From: Pedobacter sp. UBA1951
GTDB lineage: Bacteria > Bacteroidota > Bacteroidia > Sphingobacteriales > Sphingobacteriaceae
Reading direction: 5' to 3'
DNA: 32,793 bases
Assembly: GCA_002336465.1 (NCBI GenBank)
Contig: DDEP01000235.1
Coordinates: 1 to 32,793 of the forward strand
Below are positions 7,935 to 15,859 of the stretch, one piece after another. The notes under the pieces were generated by a model, which searched no databases, had not been told where the DNA came from, and saw nothing but the letters and a program-made list of their open reading frames with translations. Within the stretch, counting starts at the first letter, position 1. Each line of letters opens with the position of its first letter. A program made the translations under genes and the position numbers.

Positions 7935-8450
7935 TTAAAGTACTGAAATACGTTTTATTACAGGCTCGCCTCCGGCTATGATCTTAAGAAAGTAGATGCC
8001 CGGATTTAATTTATTGGGCAGAGTATAGGTTTTAGTCTGCTCGCCATGTGGAGCTTTTTCATTGGCCAGTGTTACAACGTCATTACCTAACAGATCAGTA
8101 ATCTTTATAGAAAGATTAACTTCCCTATCTAATCTAAGATTAACATTTAACTGATCAACTACCGGATTAGGGTATATTTTTAATACCGTTAATGTTTTAC
8201 CACTTTTACTATTAGAAACCGAAGCGATATTGGGCTCTTTGGCCGCAGATAATGCACCCATGTAAGCTTTAGGTTTATAGGGTGTAATGTTGGCTTTGAT
8301 TTGTGGCGTTTTGGGAATGAAATTTTTTAGGCCACTTTTTAATGAAGCAGAGTCAACTTTTTGGGCAAAAACAGCAAAACTAAGGCTCATTAGCAATACC
8401 GAAAGGTAAATGACTTTATTTTTGAGCGCTATTTTTGCGTAGTTTCTCAT
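7935..8450 (-). CDS. Small T9SS type A sorting-domain protein
   Basis: I place the start at the ATG at 8450, giving 171 residues and a signal sequence MRNYAKIALKNKVIYLSVLL followed by a cleavage region ending VFAQ. A longer frame from 8495 would add cysteine-rich residues and run through the promoter box, so it is unlikely. The last ~75 residues are a type A T9SS sorting domain: LKIYPNPVVDQLNV, then ITDLLGNDV, then LNPGIYFLKI and a basic KRISVL end. The part before it (about 31-95) is short, Lys/Pro-rich and without a recognised fold. So this is a small protein exported by the T9SS, with the sorting domain about half its mature length. It has its own promoter, separate from the downstream FAA-hydrolase operon. 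Function unknown. Confidence 0.85.
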   Translation of the reverse strand: MRNYAKIALKNKVIYLSVLLMSLSFAVFAQKVDSASLKSGLKNFIPKTPQIKANITPYKPKAYMGALSAAKEPNIASVSNSKSGKTLTVLKIYPNPVVDQLNVNLRLDREVNLSIKITDLLGNDVVTLANEKAPHGEQTKTYTLPNKLNPGIYFLKIIAGGEPVIKRISVL

Positions 8451-8463
8451 TGATTTATGGCAA

Positions 8464-8495
8464 CAAAAATATAAAAAAAACATTGAAATTATCAA
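8464..8495 (-). promoter_or_regulatory. Promoter of the small T9SS type A gene
   Basis: Minus-strand TATTTTTG (8464-8471) matches TAnnTTTG exactly. A TTG -33 element (8493-8495) lies 21 nt upstream of it, inside the 17-23 nt range known for Flavobacterium. The box is 13 nt from the ATG at 8450. This is the best complete promoter in the window. Confidence 0.7.
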
Positions 8496-8620
8496 GCAAG
8501 AAATCTGTTTGAACGCATTTTAACAAAATTTAACAGCATTGTTTAAGTTTTTGATAATATAAACTTTTAATACAGAATGGTGTTTATGATATGCAGGAGA
8601 TAAAGTGAATTATATTTTCA

Positions 8621-8628
8621 TAATTTTG
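8621..8628 (+). promoter_or_regulatory. -7 promoter box for kup
   Basis: TAATTTTG matches TAnnTTTG exactly and lies 22 nt before the GTG start of kup. No clear TTG stands at the right distance upstream. The leader left after initiation is too short to hold a riboswitch such as the c-di-AMP type that controls some potassium transporters. Confidence 0.55.
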
Positions 8629-8650
8629 TGGCAAAATTAAAGAAACAGAA

Positions 8651-10627
8651 GTGTCAAAATTTAGTAACGTAAATAAACTTACTGCCGGAGGTGTTTTAGT
8701 TAGTTTAGGTATTGTTTTCGGTGATATAGGGACATCCCCGTTATATACATTAAAAGCCATTTTTAAAACGGCGAAAGAGATTTCGGAAACCACACATGCA
8801 GCTGGTAATTACATCAATCCTGAATTGGTATTAGGCGCATTATCCTGTATCATATGGACTTTAACGCTACAAACCACCATAAAATATGTACTGATTACGC
8901 TACGTGCCGATAATAAGGGCGAGGGAGGGATTTTTTCGCTGTACTCATTGGTACGTAAGAAAGCAAAATGGCTGGTTATTCCGGCAATTATTGGAGGAGC
9001 TGCTCTGCTTGCCGACGGAATTATTACCCCAAGTATTACTGTAACCTCGGCTATTGAAGGGTTAAAAGTAAAATTTCCACATGTACAAGTACTGCCTATT
9101 GTGTTGGCCATTGTTACGGTGCTATTTATCATACAACAGTTTGGCACCAATCTAGTTGGTAAGTTTTTTGGGCCAATCATGTTTGTTTGGTTTGCTACAT
9201 TGGGTGTGGCAGGTTTGGCCCAGGTAATTCATGATCCAAGCATTTTTAAGGCACTTAATCCATATTATGCAGTACATTTATTGGTTACTAATCCGGGTGC
9301 TTTAGCAATTTTAGGCGGCGTTTTCCTTTGTACAACAGGGGCTGAAGCACTTTATTCTGATTTAGGCCATTGCGGTAAAGATAATATACGAGTAAGCTGG
9401 ACCTTTGTAAAGGTTATGCTTATTTTTAACTATTTAGGGCAAGGTGTATGGGTATTGAAAAATCCTAATTACGATCCGCATGTAGTTAACCCGTTTTTTG
9501 AACTTGTGCCTGAAAGTTTAGTGGTTTATATGGTTGCTTTGGCAACAACAGCAGCGGTAATTGCATCTCAAGCTATGATATCGGGCTCTTTTACCTTAAT
9601 ATCAGAAGCGGTTCGTTTAAATCTTTGGCCAAAAGTAAGGATCAATTATCCGAGCATACAAAAAGGGCAATTGTATGTGCCTTCTATCAACTGGATATTG
9701 TTTGTAGGCTGTTTAATAATAGTAAGTGTATTTAAGACTTCAGACAATATGGAGGGAGCTTATGGTTTAGCCATAAACCTTACTTTCTTAATGACCACCA
9801 TTTTGGTTACTGTATTTATGCTGAGAAAGAAATTCCCAAAATACCTTATTGTTCTTTTTGTACTGATTTATGGCGTGATAGAAATCGCTTTCTTGATGGG
9901 TAACATGTCTAAATTTGTACATGGAGGTTGGGTAACACTTCTGATCAGTTCAGTTCTTTTAAGTGTAATGTGGACTTGGTACAGCTCTAGGAAAATCAAG
10001 AACAGGTTTGTGAAATATGTAGAGATAGAAGACTATTTCGATATTATTAAAGAACTAAGTGTTGATGAAAGCGTGCCTAAATATTCATCGCAACTGGTAT
10101 ATCTAACCAGTGCTAATTTTAAAACAGAAATCGAATCTAAAATTATTTATTCCATTATACAGAAAGAACCTAAAAGAGCAGATGTTTACTGGTTGGTGCA
10201 TGTTGATGTAATGGATGAGCCTTATACCATGGACTATAAGGTTGAATTCTTGATACCGGGTAAATTGATCAGGATAGATTTTAAATTAGGTTTTAGAATA
10301 GAACAACGTGTAAACCTGTTGTACCGTAAAGTGATCGAAGAACTGGTTAAAAACAAAGAAGTTGACATCACAAGCCAGTACACTTCTTTAAACAGACACA
10401 AAATAGCGGGAGATTTCAGGTTTGTGCTTTTAGAAAAACACCTAAGCAAATTTACCAACTTGAGCTTTTATGAAAGAAGCATCATGGATTACTATTTCAT
10501 ACTTAAACGTTTTGCTTTATCCGAGGTATCAAGTTTTGGTCTCGACTCCAGCTATGTTGAGCAAGAAAAAGTGCCTTTGATTTTTGTATCGCCCGATGAT
10601 ATAGAACTGAACAGGTTACCTGTTTAA
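8651..10627 (+). CDS. kup: KUP/HAK/KT family potassium transporter
   Basis: The 658-residue inner-membrane protein takes up potassium, probably by proton symport as in E. coli Kup. The family signature GIVFGDIGTSPLYTLKAIF is at residues 19-37, the GGEGGIF-like stretch appears as KGEGGIFSLYSLVR, and about 12 hydrophobic helices run to residue ~455. A ~200-residue soluble C-terminal region follows, as is usual. The start is GTG at 8651: it opens with the typical short Lys-rich N-terminus before TAGGVLVSLG, and no ATG lies in frame nearby. The gene is monocistronic, under a TAATTTTG box. Its stop codon overlaps the stop of the convergent UbiA-type gene, leaving no room for a separate terminator. 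Confidence 0.95.
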   Translation: MSKFSNVNKLTAGGVLVSLGIVFGDIGTSPLYTLKAIFKTAKEISETTHAAGNYINPELVLGALSCIIWTLTLQTTIKYVLITLRADNKGEGGIFSLYSLVRKKAKWLVIPAIIGGAALLADGIITPSITVTSAIEGLKVKFPHVQVLPIVLAIVTVLFIIQQFGTNLVGKFFGPIMFVWFATLGVAGLAQVIHDPSIFKALNPYYAVHLLVTNPGALAILGGVFLCTTGAEALYSDLGHCGKDNIRVSWTFVKVMLIFNYLGQGVWVLKNPNYDPHVVNPFFELVPESLVVYMVALATTAAVIASQAMISGSFTLISEAVRLNLWPKVRINYPSIQKGQLYVPSINWILFVGCLIIVSVFKTSDNMEGAYGLAINLTFLMTTILVTVFMLRKKFPKYLIVLFVLIYGVIEIAFLMGNMSKFVHGGWVTLLISSVLLSVMWTWYSSRKIKNRFVKYVEIEDYFDIIKELSVDESVPKYSSQLVYLTSANFKTEIESKIIYSIIQKEPKRADVYWLVHVDVMDEPYTMDYKVEFLIPGKLIRIDFKLGFRIEQRVNLLYRKVIEELVKNKEVDITSQYTSLNRHKIAGDFRFVLLEKHLSKFTNLSFYERSIMDYYFILKRFALSEVSSFGLDSSYVEQEKVPLIFVSPDDIELNRLPV

Positions 10628-11487
10628 TGTGTTCTTAAATAGGCATCGGTTAGGAAACAAATGGCAAAAACCAAAGAAGCATAACCATTTGTAGTGGCAA
10701 ATGCCTTGTTTACCTTGCTGATATCGGTAGGTTTAACCAGTAAATGCTGGTAGATGAGCATGAAGCAAAAGAAAGCAATGCCGATGTAATAAGGCCAGCC
10801 GAAATTGTAAAAAGCTAAAGGCAGTATAACACAAGTAGCAGAAAGTAGGTGCAGAAATTCAGATAAGCGCAAGGCATTTTTTCTGCCCAATGCGGCAGGA
10901 ATAGAATGCAATTTTTCACCTCTGTCAAACTCTTCATCCTGTAGGGCATAAATAATATCGAAACCGCTAACCCAGAACAATACTGCAAAAGCATAAAGTA
11001 CGGGAACGATATTGAAATGGCCAGTTACAGCAATATAAGCACCTATAGGAGCAAGGCCTAGACCAACTCCCAAAACCAAATGGCACAAAGCAGTAAAACG
11101 TTTGGTATAACTGTAAAAAAGCACTACAAATAAAGCAACCGGAGAAAGATAAAAGCATAAAGGATTGATAAACCATGTAGCACTGATAAAAAGAATACAG
11201 TTCACAACTACAAAGATCAGTGCCTCTTTTGCACTTATTCTCCCAGCGGGTATATCACGAGTGGCTGTGCGAGGGTTTTTGGCATCAATACTACGGTCTA
11301 AGTAACGATTAAAAGCCATTGCAGCATTTCGTGCAAACACCATACATAAGATCACGGCTATAAATAGTAACCAGTTAAAAGGTTTTTCGGTACTGTTTAC
11401 CCCCAAAAAGAAACCGATCATGGCAAAGGGTAAAGCAAAAATAGAATGAGCAAATAATACCAATGAAAAATACTTCTTCATGTTCAA
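10624..11487 (-). CDS. UbiA-type polyprenyltransferase, possibly MqnP of menaquinone synthesis
   Basis: The 287-residue membrane protein has the two Asp-rich motifs of UbiA enzymes: NRYLDRSID (Asn60, Asp64, Asp68) and DIIYALQDEEFDRGEKLHSIP region (Asp177, Asp184, Asp188), which bind Mg-prenyl diphosphate. Eight or nine hydrophobic helices surround them. Its style is that of the ubiA-like family found in bacteria that make menaquinone and not ubiquinone, where some members (MqnP) prenylate the futalosine-pathway intermediate. ubiE, the last menaquinone step, lies 760 nt away beyond engB, which supports a quinone role. Automatic labels of 4-hydroxybenzoate octaprenyltransferase would probably mislead here. 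The gene follows engB by 14 nt in the same direction and likely shares its transcript. A start at the third codon (11481) is equally possible. Confidence 0.85.
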   Translation of the reverse strand: MNMKKYFSLVLFAHSIFALPFAMIGFFLGVNSTEKPFNWLLFIAVILCMVFARNAAMAFNRYLDRSIDAKNPRTATRDIPAGRISAKEALIFVVVNCILFISATWFINPLCFYLSPVALFVVLFYSYTKRFTALCHLVLGVGLGLAPIGAYIAVTGHFNIVPVLYAFAVLFWVSGFDIIYALQDEEFDRGEKLHSIPAALGRKNALRLSEFLHLLSATCVILPLAFYNFGWPYYIGIAFFCFMLIYQHLLVKPTDISKVNKAFATTNGYASLVFAICFLTDAYLRTH

Positions 11488-11501
11488 ATCTGATCTTTAA
11501 A

Positions 11502-12137
11502 TTATTCGGTTTCGGGATTTTTAGTTGCTACATCAGGTAAGACAAAATTGCTGTTTACCTCTTCTATAAAAGTTAAGATTTCATCTTTACCTAAGCCGTT
11601 TTCAGATGAAGTTAAAAAAGCAGCGGGAACTTCTTCAAACCAACGGTTTAATGCTTTGTTAAACGAAGCCATATTTTGCTTTGATTTATTGATAGACTGT
11701 TTATCTGCCTTTGTATAAACAATAACGAAAGGAATGCCACATTCGCCTAGCCAGCAGCAAAAATCAAGATCAATTTGCTGAGGTTCAAGCCTGCTGTCTA
11801 TCAGTACAAAAACACATTGCAGACTCTCTCTTTTGGTTAGGTAGTTTCTAATGAACTTTTCCCATTTTTCTCTGCTCGTCTTAGAAACTTTTGCATAGCC
11901 ATAACCCGGTAAATCTACAATATACCAGTTGCTGTTAATTAAAAAATGATTGATCAGCTGTGTTTTACCAGGTCTTTGAGAGGTTTTGGCCAATCCTTTT
12001 TGGTTAACCAGCATATTGATCAATGAGGACTTACCTACGTTTGAACGCCCTATAAAAGCATATTCAGGCATATCTGGAGCAGGTAAAGCCGAAATTTTAG
12101 TGTTACTTACAACAAATGTTGCTGATTTAATAAGCAT
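11502..12137 (-). CDS. engB: Ribosome-assembly GTPase EngB (YihA/YsxC)
   Basis: This 211-residue GTPase is needed for assembly of the large ribosomal subunit. All nucleotide-binding motifs are seen: G1 GRSNVGKS (30-37), G2 region TSQRPGKTQ around Thr52, G3 DLPGYGYA (75-82), G4 TKAD (142-145) and G5 TSSENG. The length is normal for the family. The minus-strand start at 12137 lies only 4 nt after a TACCTTTG promoter box, so the mRNA may be leaderless. The gene is divergent from ubiE and is followed after 14 nt by the UbiA-type gene, which it may cotranscribe. Confidence 0.96.
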   Translation of the reverse strand: MLIKSATFVVSNTKISALPAPDMPEYAFIGRSNVGKSSLINMLVNQKGLAKTSQRPGKTQLINHFLINSNWYIVDLPGYGYAKVSKTSREKWEKFIRNYLTKRESLQCVFVLIDSRLEPQQIDLDFCCWLGECGIPFVIVYTKADKQSINKSKQNMASFNKALNRWFEEVPAAFLTSSENGLGKDEILTFIEEVNSNFVLPDVATKNPETE

Positions 12138-12141
12138 AGGG

Positions 12142-12149
12142 CAAAGGTA
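12142..12149 (-). promoter_or_regulatory. -7 promoter box for engB
   Basis: Minus-strand TACCTTTG matches TAnnTTTG exactly, 4 nt before the engB ATG. The 112-nt gap to ubiE holds both divergent promoters and the perfect palindrome AAGCGCTT at 12174-12181, of unknown meaning. Confidence 0.6.
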
Positions 12150-12232
12150 GCAATTTAGTTGATGAACTCAGTAAAGCGCTTAAGATGCGTATGCTACTTC
12201 ATCATTCTCAGAAAAAATAGATCATTCTTTTC

Positions 12233-12240
12233 TATCTTTG
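12233..12240 (+). promoter_or_regulatory. -7 promoter box for ubiE-porT
   Basis: TATCTTTG matches TAnnTTTG exactly, 9 nt before the ATG at 12250. This also argues against an upstream TTG start at 12238, which would fall within the box. Confidence 0.65.
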
Positions 12241-12249
12241 CAACATATT

Positions 12250-12978
12250 ATGAATTCAGAAATTACCCCATACGCAAGTAACGATACCAAGAAAAAGCAG
12301 GTTGCGAGCATGTTCAACAACATTTCAAAAACCTATGATTTTTTAAACCACTTTCTCTCTTTAGGTATCGATATCATATGGCGTAAAAAAGCGATTAAGG
12401 AACTTTTAACCGATAAACCTCAGCACATTTTAGATGTGGCTACAGGTACGGGAGACTTTGCTTTTGAAGCCATCAAGATACTTAAACCTCGCAAAATTAC
12501 AGGTGTGGATATTTCTGAAGGGATGTTGGAGGTAGCTAAACAGAAAATAGCAGAAAGAAATTTGGGAGAGATCTTTGATGTGCAGTTGGGCGATTCTGAA
12601 GGGCTGCATTTTGAAGACCATACTTTTGATGCCATTACGGTTGCTTTTGGTGTGAGAAATTATGAAAACCTTGAAAAAGGATTGACAGATATGTTAAGAG
12701 TGTTAAAGCCCGGAGGCAAAGTGGTTATCTTAGAATTTTCAAATCCTACGGCGTTCCCTGTAAAACAAGCTTATCATATCTATTTTAAATACCTTACCCC
12801 ATTTTTTGGAGGTTTGTTTTCAAAGGATAAAAAAGCTTATTCCTATTTACAAGAATCGGTTGTTGCTTTTCCTGATGGGAAACGCTTTACTGATCTGATG
12901 CAAAAAATAGGCTATAAAAATACCAAACACCAATCTTTAACGTTTGGTATAAGTGCCATTTATACCGGTGTTAAATGA
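12250..12978 (+). CDS. ubiE: Demethylmenaquinone methyltransferase UbiE/MenG
   Basis: The product is 242 residues from the ATG at 12250. It transfers a methyl group from S-adenosylmethionine to demethylmenaquinol, the last step to menaquinone. Class I methyltransferase motifs are plain: ILDVATGTGDFAFEA (motif I), GVDISEGML, and the UbiE signatures AVAFGVRN-like (TVAFGVRNYENLEKGL) and VLKPGGKVVILEFS. YDFLNHFLSLGIDIIWRKKA near the N-terminus is also typical. Its stop codon overlaps the porT start in an ATGA, implying translational coupling. In a menaquinone-only bacterium the natural substrate is demethylmenaquinol. The nearby UbiA-type gene would provide an earlier step. Confidence 0.96.
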   Translation: MNSEITPYASNDTKKKQVASMFNNISKTYDFLNHFLSLGIDIIWRKKAIKELLTDKPQHILDVATGTGDFAFEAIKILKPRKITGVDISEGMLEVAKQKIAERNLGEIFDVQLGDSEGLHFEDHTFDAITVAFGVRNYENLEKGLTDMLRVLKPGGKVVILEFSNPTAFPVKQAYHIYFKYLTPFFGGLFSKDKKAYSYLQESVVAFPDGKRFTDLMQKIGYKNTKHQSLTFGISAIYTGVK

Positions 12979-13724
12979 GAAAAAACTTAGCCCTGTTTAT
13001 ATTATTATCTTGTTTTAGCCTGCATATTAAAGCTCAGAACTGGGGTGGAGGTATAGATGATGAAGAGTTTAACTGGGGCTTTACCTTTCAATATGTTGCT
13101 TCTGAATTTAAGATCATAAAAACGCCTAACTGGAGAGCGCCTTTTAAAGACATGGAACAGGGAGGTATGCCAATAACAGACCCTTTAAATTCCATATCTT
13201 CACCTTTATCGGCCGGATTTGGGATAGGTTTTGTATTAAATCGTAATGTGAACAAGAACGCCGACCTAAGATTTACACCTTCCATTGTTTTTAACGATAG
13301 GCTTGTTGATTATAGATACGAAACGCCTTCGGTTATCAATACCGCATTCTCCGAAAAACAGCAAAAAGTACAGTCAACCATGTTAGATTTGCCTTTATTG
13401 TTTAAAGTTAAATCGAATAGGCAGAATAATTTCAGGGCATACTTTTTTGGAGGCGGCAAATATTCTATGGATTTGGCATCAGGCAAAAAATACAAAGACG
13501 AAGATTTTGCAGCTATAGATAAGTTTCTTAAGAACAAGAAAGCATTTTTCTCTTATGAGGCAGGTATTGGTTTTGACCTCTATTTCGAATATTTTAAAAT
13601 GTCGCCCGAGATAAAGATTTCTCATTCTATAGGCAATATAATGAAGAGAGAAAACACACCTTATGCAACTCCCATAGAGAAAGCCATATTGCGCAATTTT
13701 ACATTTAGTTTGTTTTTCGAGTAA
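12975..13724 (+). CDS. porT: T9SS protein PorT/SprT
   Basis: The 249-residue product has a signal peptide (to about residue 20, ending IKAQ) and strands suited to an outer membrane beta-barrel. I recognise PorT family features: the WGFTFQYVASEFKI opening, MLDLPLLFKVKSNRQNNFRAY in the middle, then FFGGGKYSMDLASGKKY and the aromatic C-terminus FTFSLFFE. PorT/SprT is required for type IX secretion and gliding in Bacteroidota; its exact role in the machine is not settled. Position directly after ubiE is, from memory, common for this gene, and the ATG overlaps the ubiE stop, so the two are cotranscribed. Confidence 0.8.
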   Translation: MRKNLALFILLSCFSLHIKAQNWGGGIDDEEFNWGFTFQYVASEFKIIKTPNWRAPFKDMEQGGMPITDPLNSISSPLSAGFGIGFVLNRNVNKNADLRFTPSIVFNDRLVDYRYETPSVINTAFSEKQQKVQSTMLDLPLLFKVKSNRQNNFRAYFFGGGKYSMDLASGKKYKDEDFAAIDKFLKNKKAFFSYEAGIGFDLYFEYFKMSPEIKISHSIGNIMKRENTPYATPIEKAILRNFTFSLFFE

Positions 13725-13744
13725 ATACCTTCTGATAAAAACTT

Positions 13745-13752
13745 TATTTTTG
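13745..13752 (+). promoter_or_regulatory. -7 promoter box for the SDR gene
   Basis: TATTTTTG matches TAnnTTTG exactly and is 19 nt before the ATG at 13772, in a 47-nt spacer after porT. No -33 TTG is seen at the usual distance. Confidence 0.5.
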
Positions 13753-13771
13753 CATTAAAAATCTAAGAGTA

Positions 13772-14530
13772 ATGGCTAAAATTGCATTAATTACCGGTGC
13801 AACTTCGGGTATAGGCGAAGCCTGTGCACACATGTTTGCAGAACAAGGGTATCATTTAATCTTAATTGCCAGAAGAGAGCAATTGCTTGAGAAATTAACT
13901 GAAACCCTGAAACAAAAATACCAGATTGAGGTTAAGAAGATACAAGCCGATGTAAGAGATAAAGAGAATATCACTTATGTACTGGAAACATTGCCTGCAC
14001 ATTGGAAAGAAGTTGATGTATTGGTTAACAACGCAGGTTTAAGCCAAGGACTGGATCCTATTGATAAAGGTAACACAGACGATTGGGATACCATGATAGA
14101 TACCAATGTTAAAGGCTTGCTATATGTTACCAAGGTGGTTTCTGGATGGATGGTTGAGCGAAAAAAAGGTCATATCATAAACATCGGATCAATAGCAGGT
14201 AAAGAAGTATATGCTAACGGTAATGTATATTGTGCCACTAAACATGCGGTAGATGCATTAAACAAAGGTATGCGTATAGACTTGTTGCCACATGGTATTA
14301 AAGTTACGGCAATTAACCCCGGAATGGTAGAAACTGAGTTTTCGATTGTACGGTTTAAAGGAGATGCAGGCCGTGCAAAAAAAGTGTATGATGGTTTAGA
14401 ACCTTTAATTGCACAAGATATTGCCGATGCAATTTGGTTCGTAGTTAGCAGACCACCACATGTAAATATTAATGATATGCTGATTATGCCTACTGCACAG
14501 GCCAACGGTTCAATTGTAAACAGGAATTAA
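13772..14530 (+). CDS. SDR family NAD(P)-dependent oxidoreductase (YdfG-like)
   Basis: The 252-residue cytoplasmic enzyme is a classical short-chain dehydrogenase. TGATSGIG (8-15) binds the cofactor, ADVRD (59-63) lies near the adenine, NNAG (86-89) is conserved, and the catalytic residues are Ser140, Tyr153 and Lys157 (YCATK). An Arg-Arg after the second strand (LIARREQ) favours NADP. NPGMVETEFS and the C-terminal PPHVNINDMLIMPTAQ resemble E. coli YdfG, which oxidises L-allo-threonine and 3-hydroxy acids and reduces malonic semialdehyde. The substrate here remains an inference. A GatB/YqeY gene follows after 12 nt, likely in one transcript. Confidence 0.93.
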   Translation: MAKIALITGATSGIGEACAHMFAEQGYHLILIARREQLLEKLTETLKQKYQIEVKKIQADVRDKENITYVLETLPAHWKEVDVLVNNAGLSQGLDPIDKGNTDDWDTMIDTNVKGLLYVTKVVSGWMVERKKGHIINIGSIAGKEVYANGNVYCATKHAVDALNKGMRIDLLPHGIKVTAINPGMVETEFSIVRFKGDAGRAKKVYDGLEPLIAQDIADAIWFVVSRPPHVNINDMLIMPTAQANGSIVNRN

Positions 14531-14542
14531 AATAATAAGAAA

Positions 14543-14989
14543 ATGATTTCACAAAATATTGATCAAGAAATAAAACAGGCCATGTTGGCCAAAGACCAAG
14601 TTAAACTAAGAGGATTAAGAGCAATTAAAGCTGCAATCTTACTGGCTAAAACAGAAAAGGGAGGTGCAGAAGAGCTTACAGAAGAAGGTGAGATAAAAAT
14701 TTTACAGAAACTGGTAAAGCAACGTAAAGAATCAGCCGATATCTATAAAGGGCAGGGCAGAGAAGATCTACTTCAGGTAGAACAAGAAGAGATAGATGTA
14801 ATTAGCCAGTATTTGCCTAAGCAACTGGAAAGAGCAGAAATTGAGCAGGTTATACAAAATATCATTGCCCAAACCGGAGCAACAGGCATAAAAGAGATGG
14901 GCAAAGTTATGGGTTTGGCCAATAAAGAATTGGCTGGTAAGGCAGAAGGCAAATTGATTGGAGAAATTGTAAAAAGTAAGCTGTCTTAA
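14543..14989 (+). CDS. GatB/YqeY domain protein
   Basis: The 148-residue product matches the free-standing YqeY family, related to the tail of GatB, the amidotransferase subunit that recognises tRNA. Visible features are LRGLRAIKAAILLAKTEKG at the N-terminus, KLVKQRKESADIYKGQGREDL in the middle, ISQYLPKQLERAEIE, and the helical end GKVMGLANKELAGKAEGKLI. A role in tRNA binding is suggested by the fold, but the function of stand-alone YqeY proteins is not established. It follows the SDR gene by 12 nt. Confidence 0.92.
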   Translation: MISQNIDQEIKQAMLAKDQVKLRGLRAIKAAILLAKTEKGGAEELTEEGEIKILQKLVKQRKESADIYKGQGREDLLQVEQEEIDVISQYLPKQLERAEIEQVIQNIIAQTGATGIKEMGKVMGLANKELAGKAEGKLIGEIVKSKLS

Positions 14990-15052
14990 TATTTCGTATT
15001 CTAAAGAATAAATTATTATTGTAATAAATTTAAATTACTCTATACGAATATT
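14988..15052. repeat. Nested inverted repeats in AT-rich spacer
   Basis: Arms AATATTTCGTAT (14988-14999) and ATACGAATATT (15042-15052) pair with one bulged T. Inside are TATTC/GAATA (14997-15001, 15006-15010) and TTATTA/TAATAA (15013-15018, 15022-15027). The set fills most of the 105-nt gap between the GatB/YqeY gene and the alpha/beta hydrolase. It could be a weak terminator, an operator or simply AT-rich DNA. Confidence 0.4.
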
Positions 15053-15054
15053 GT

Positions 15055-15062
15055 TAACTTAG
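15055..15062 (+). promoter_or_regulatory. Candidate -7 box (TAnnTTAG variant) before the alpha/beta hydrolase
   Basis: TAACTTAG differs from TAnnTTTG at one base and lies 32 nt before the ATG at 15095. The identical octamer precedes bamA, and TAAGTTAG precedes the FHS sugar transporter gene. Confidence 0.35.
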
Positions 15063-15094
15063 TAACACATACCAAATTTATATAACGCAGATTT

Positions 15095-15859
15095 ATGGCA
15101 TACGAAGTAATACAAGAAGATGGTTTTAAATACATTGAGACAGGTGAGGGCGATCCGCTGGTGTTACTTCATGGCTTAATGGGAGAATTGAGCAACTGGG
15201 AATATACAATAAATCATTTTAAGCAAAATTATAAAGTCATTGTACCAATTTTGCCCATCTATGATTTACCTATACTTACTTTAGGAGTAAAAGCACTATC
15301 TAAATATTTACTTAAATTTTTAAAATTTAAAAAAATAAACCAAGCTGTTTTAGTGGGTAACTCTTTGGGTGGGCACGTAGGACTTGTCTTTACGGTAAGT
15401 CATCAAGAATATGTAAAAGCACTTGTACTAACCGGAAGTTCGGGCTTATATGAAAATGCATTTGGCGGTTCTTTCCCGAGAAGAGAGAGCTATGATTATG
15501 TGCGTGAGAAAGTTGCTTTTACCTTTTATGATCCTGCTATTGCTACTAAAGAACTGGTAGATGAAGTTTTTGCAACCATTAACGACAGAGCCAAGGTAAT
15601 CAGGATTTTAGCTATGGCTAAATCAGCTATTAGGCACAACATGTCTAAAGAGCTTACAAAAATAACCATCCCGGTATCTTTGATCTGGGGTAAGCAAGAT
15701 AAGATCACTCCGCCTGATGTAGCCAATGAGTTTCATGAATGCTTGCCTAATTCTGAGCTTAACTGGATTGATAAATGCGGGCACGTTCCAATGATGGAGC
15801 ACCCTGAAGAGTTTAACGCTTATTTAGATAAATTTTTAAAACGCGTATTGTTGAAATAA
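15095..15859 (+). CDS. Alpha/beta fold hydrolase
   Basis: The 254-residue cytoplasmic protein has a complete alpha/beta hydrolase active site. HGLMGELSNW forms the oxyanion loop, Ser90 in GNSLGG is the nucleophile, Asp202 lies in WGKQDKITP, and His230 is in KCGHVPMMEHPEEF. The overall style is that of small esterases or C-C bond hydrolases, but the substrate cannot be read from the sequence. It starts the long envelope cluster: its stop shares a base with the ATG of the CBS gene (TAATG), so translation of the two is coupled. Confidence 0.92.
   Translation: MAYEVIQEDGFKYIETGEGDPLVLLHGLMGELSNWEYTINHFKQNYKVIVPILPIYDLPILTLGVKALSKYLLKFLKFKKINQAVLVGNSLGGHVGLVFTVSHQEYVKALVLTGSSGLYENAFGGSFPRRESYDYVREKVAFTFYDPAIATKELVDEVFATINDRAKVIRILAMAKSAIRHNMSKELTKITIPVSLIWGKQDKITPPDVANEFHECLPNSELNWIDKCGHVPMMEHPEEFNAYLDKFLKRVLLK

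Noticed and set aside
8545..8566. Inverted repeat AAGTTT/AAACTT between the T9SS gene and kup
   Set aside because: Only 6 bp with a 10-nt gap in very AT-rich DNA; expected by chance and not followed by a T-run of note.
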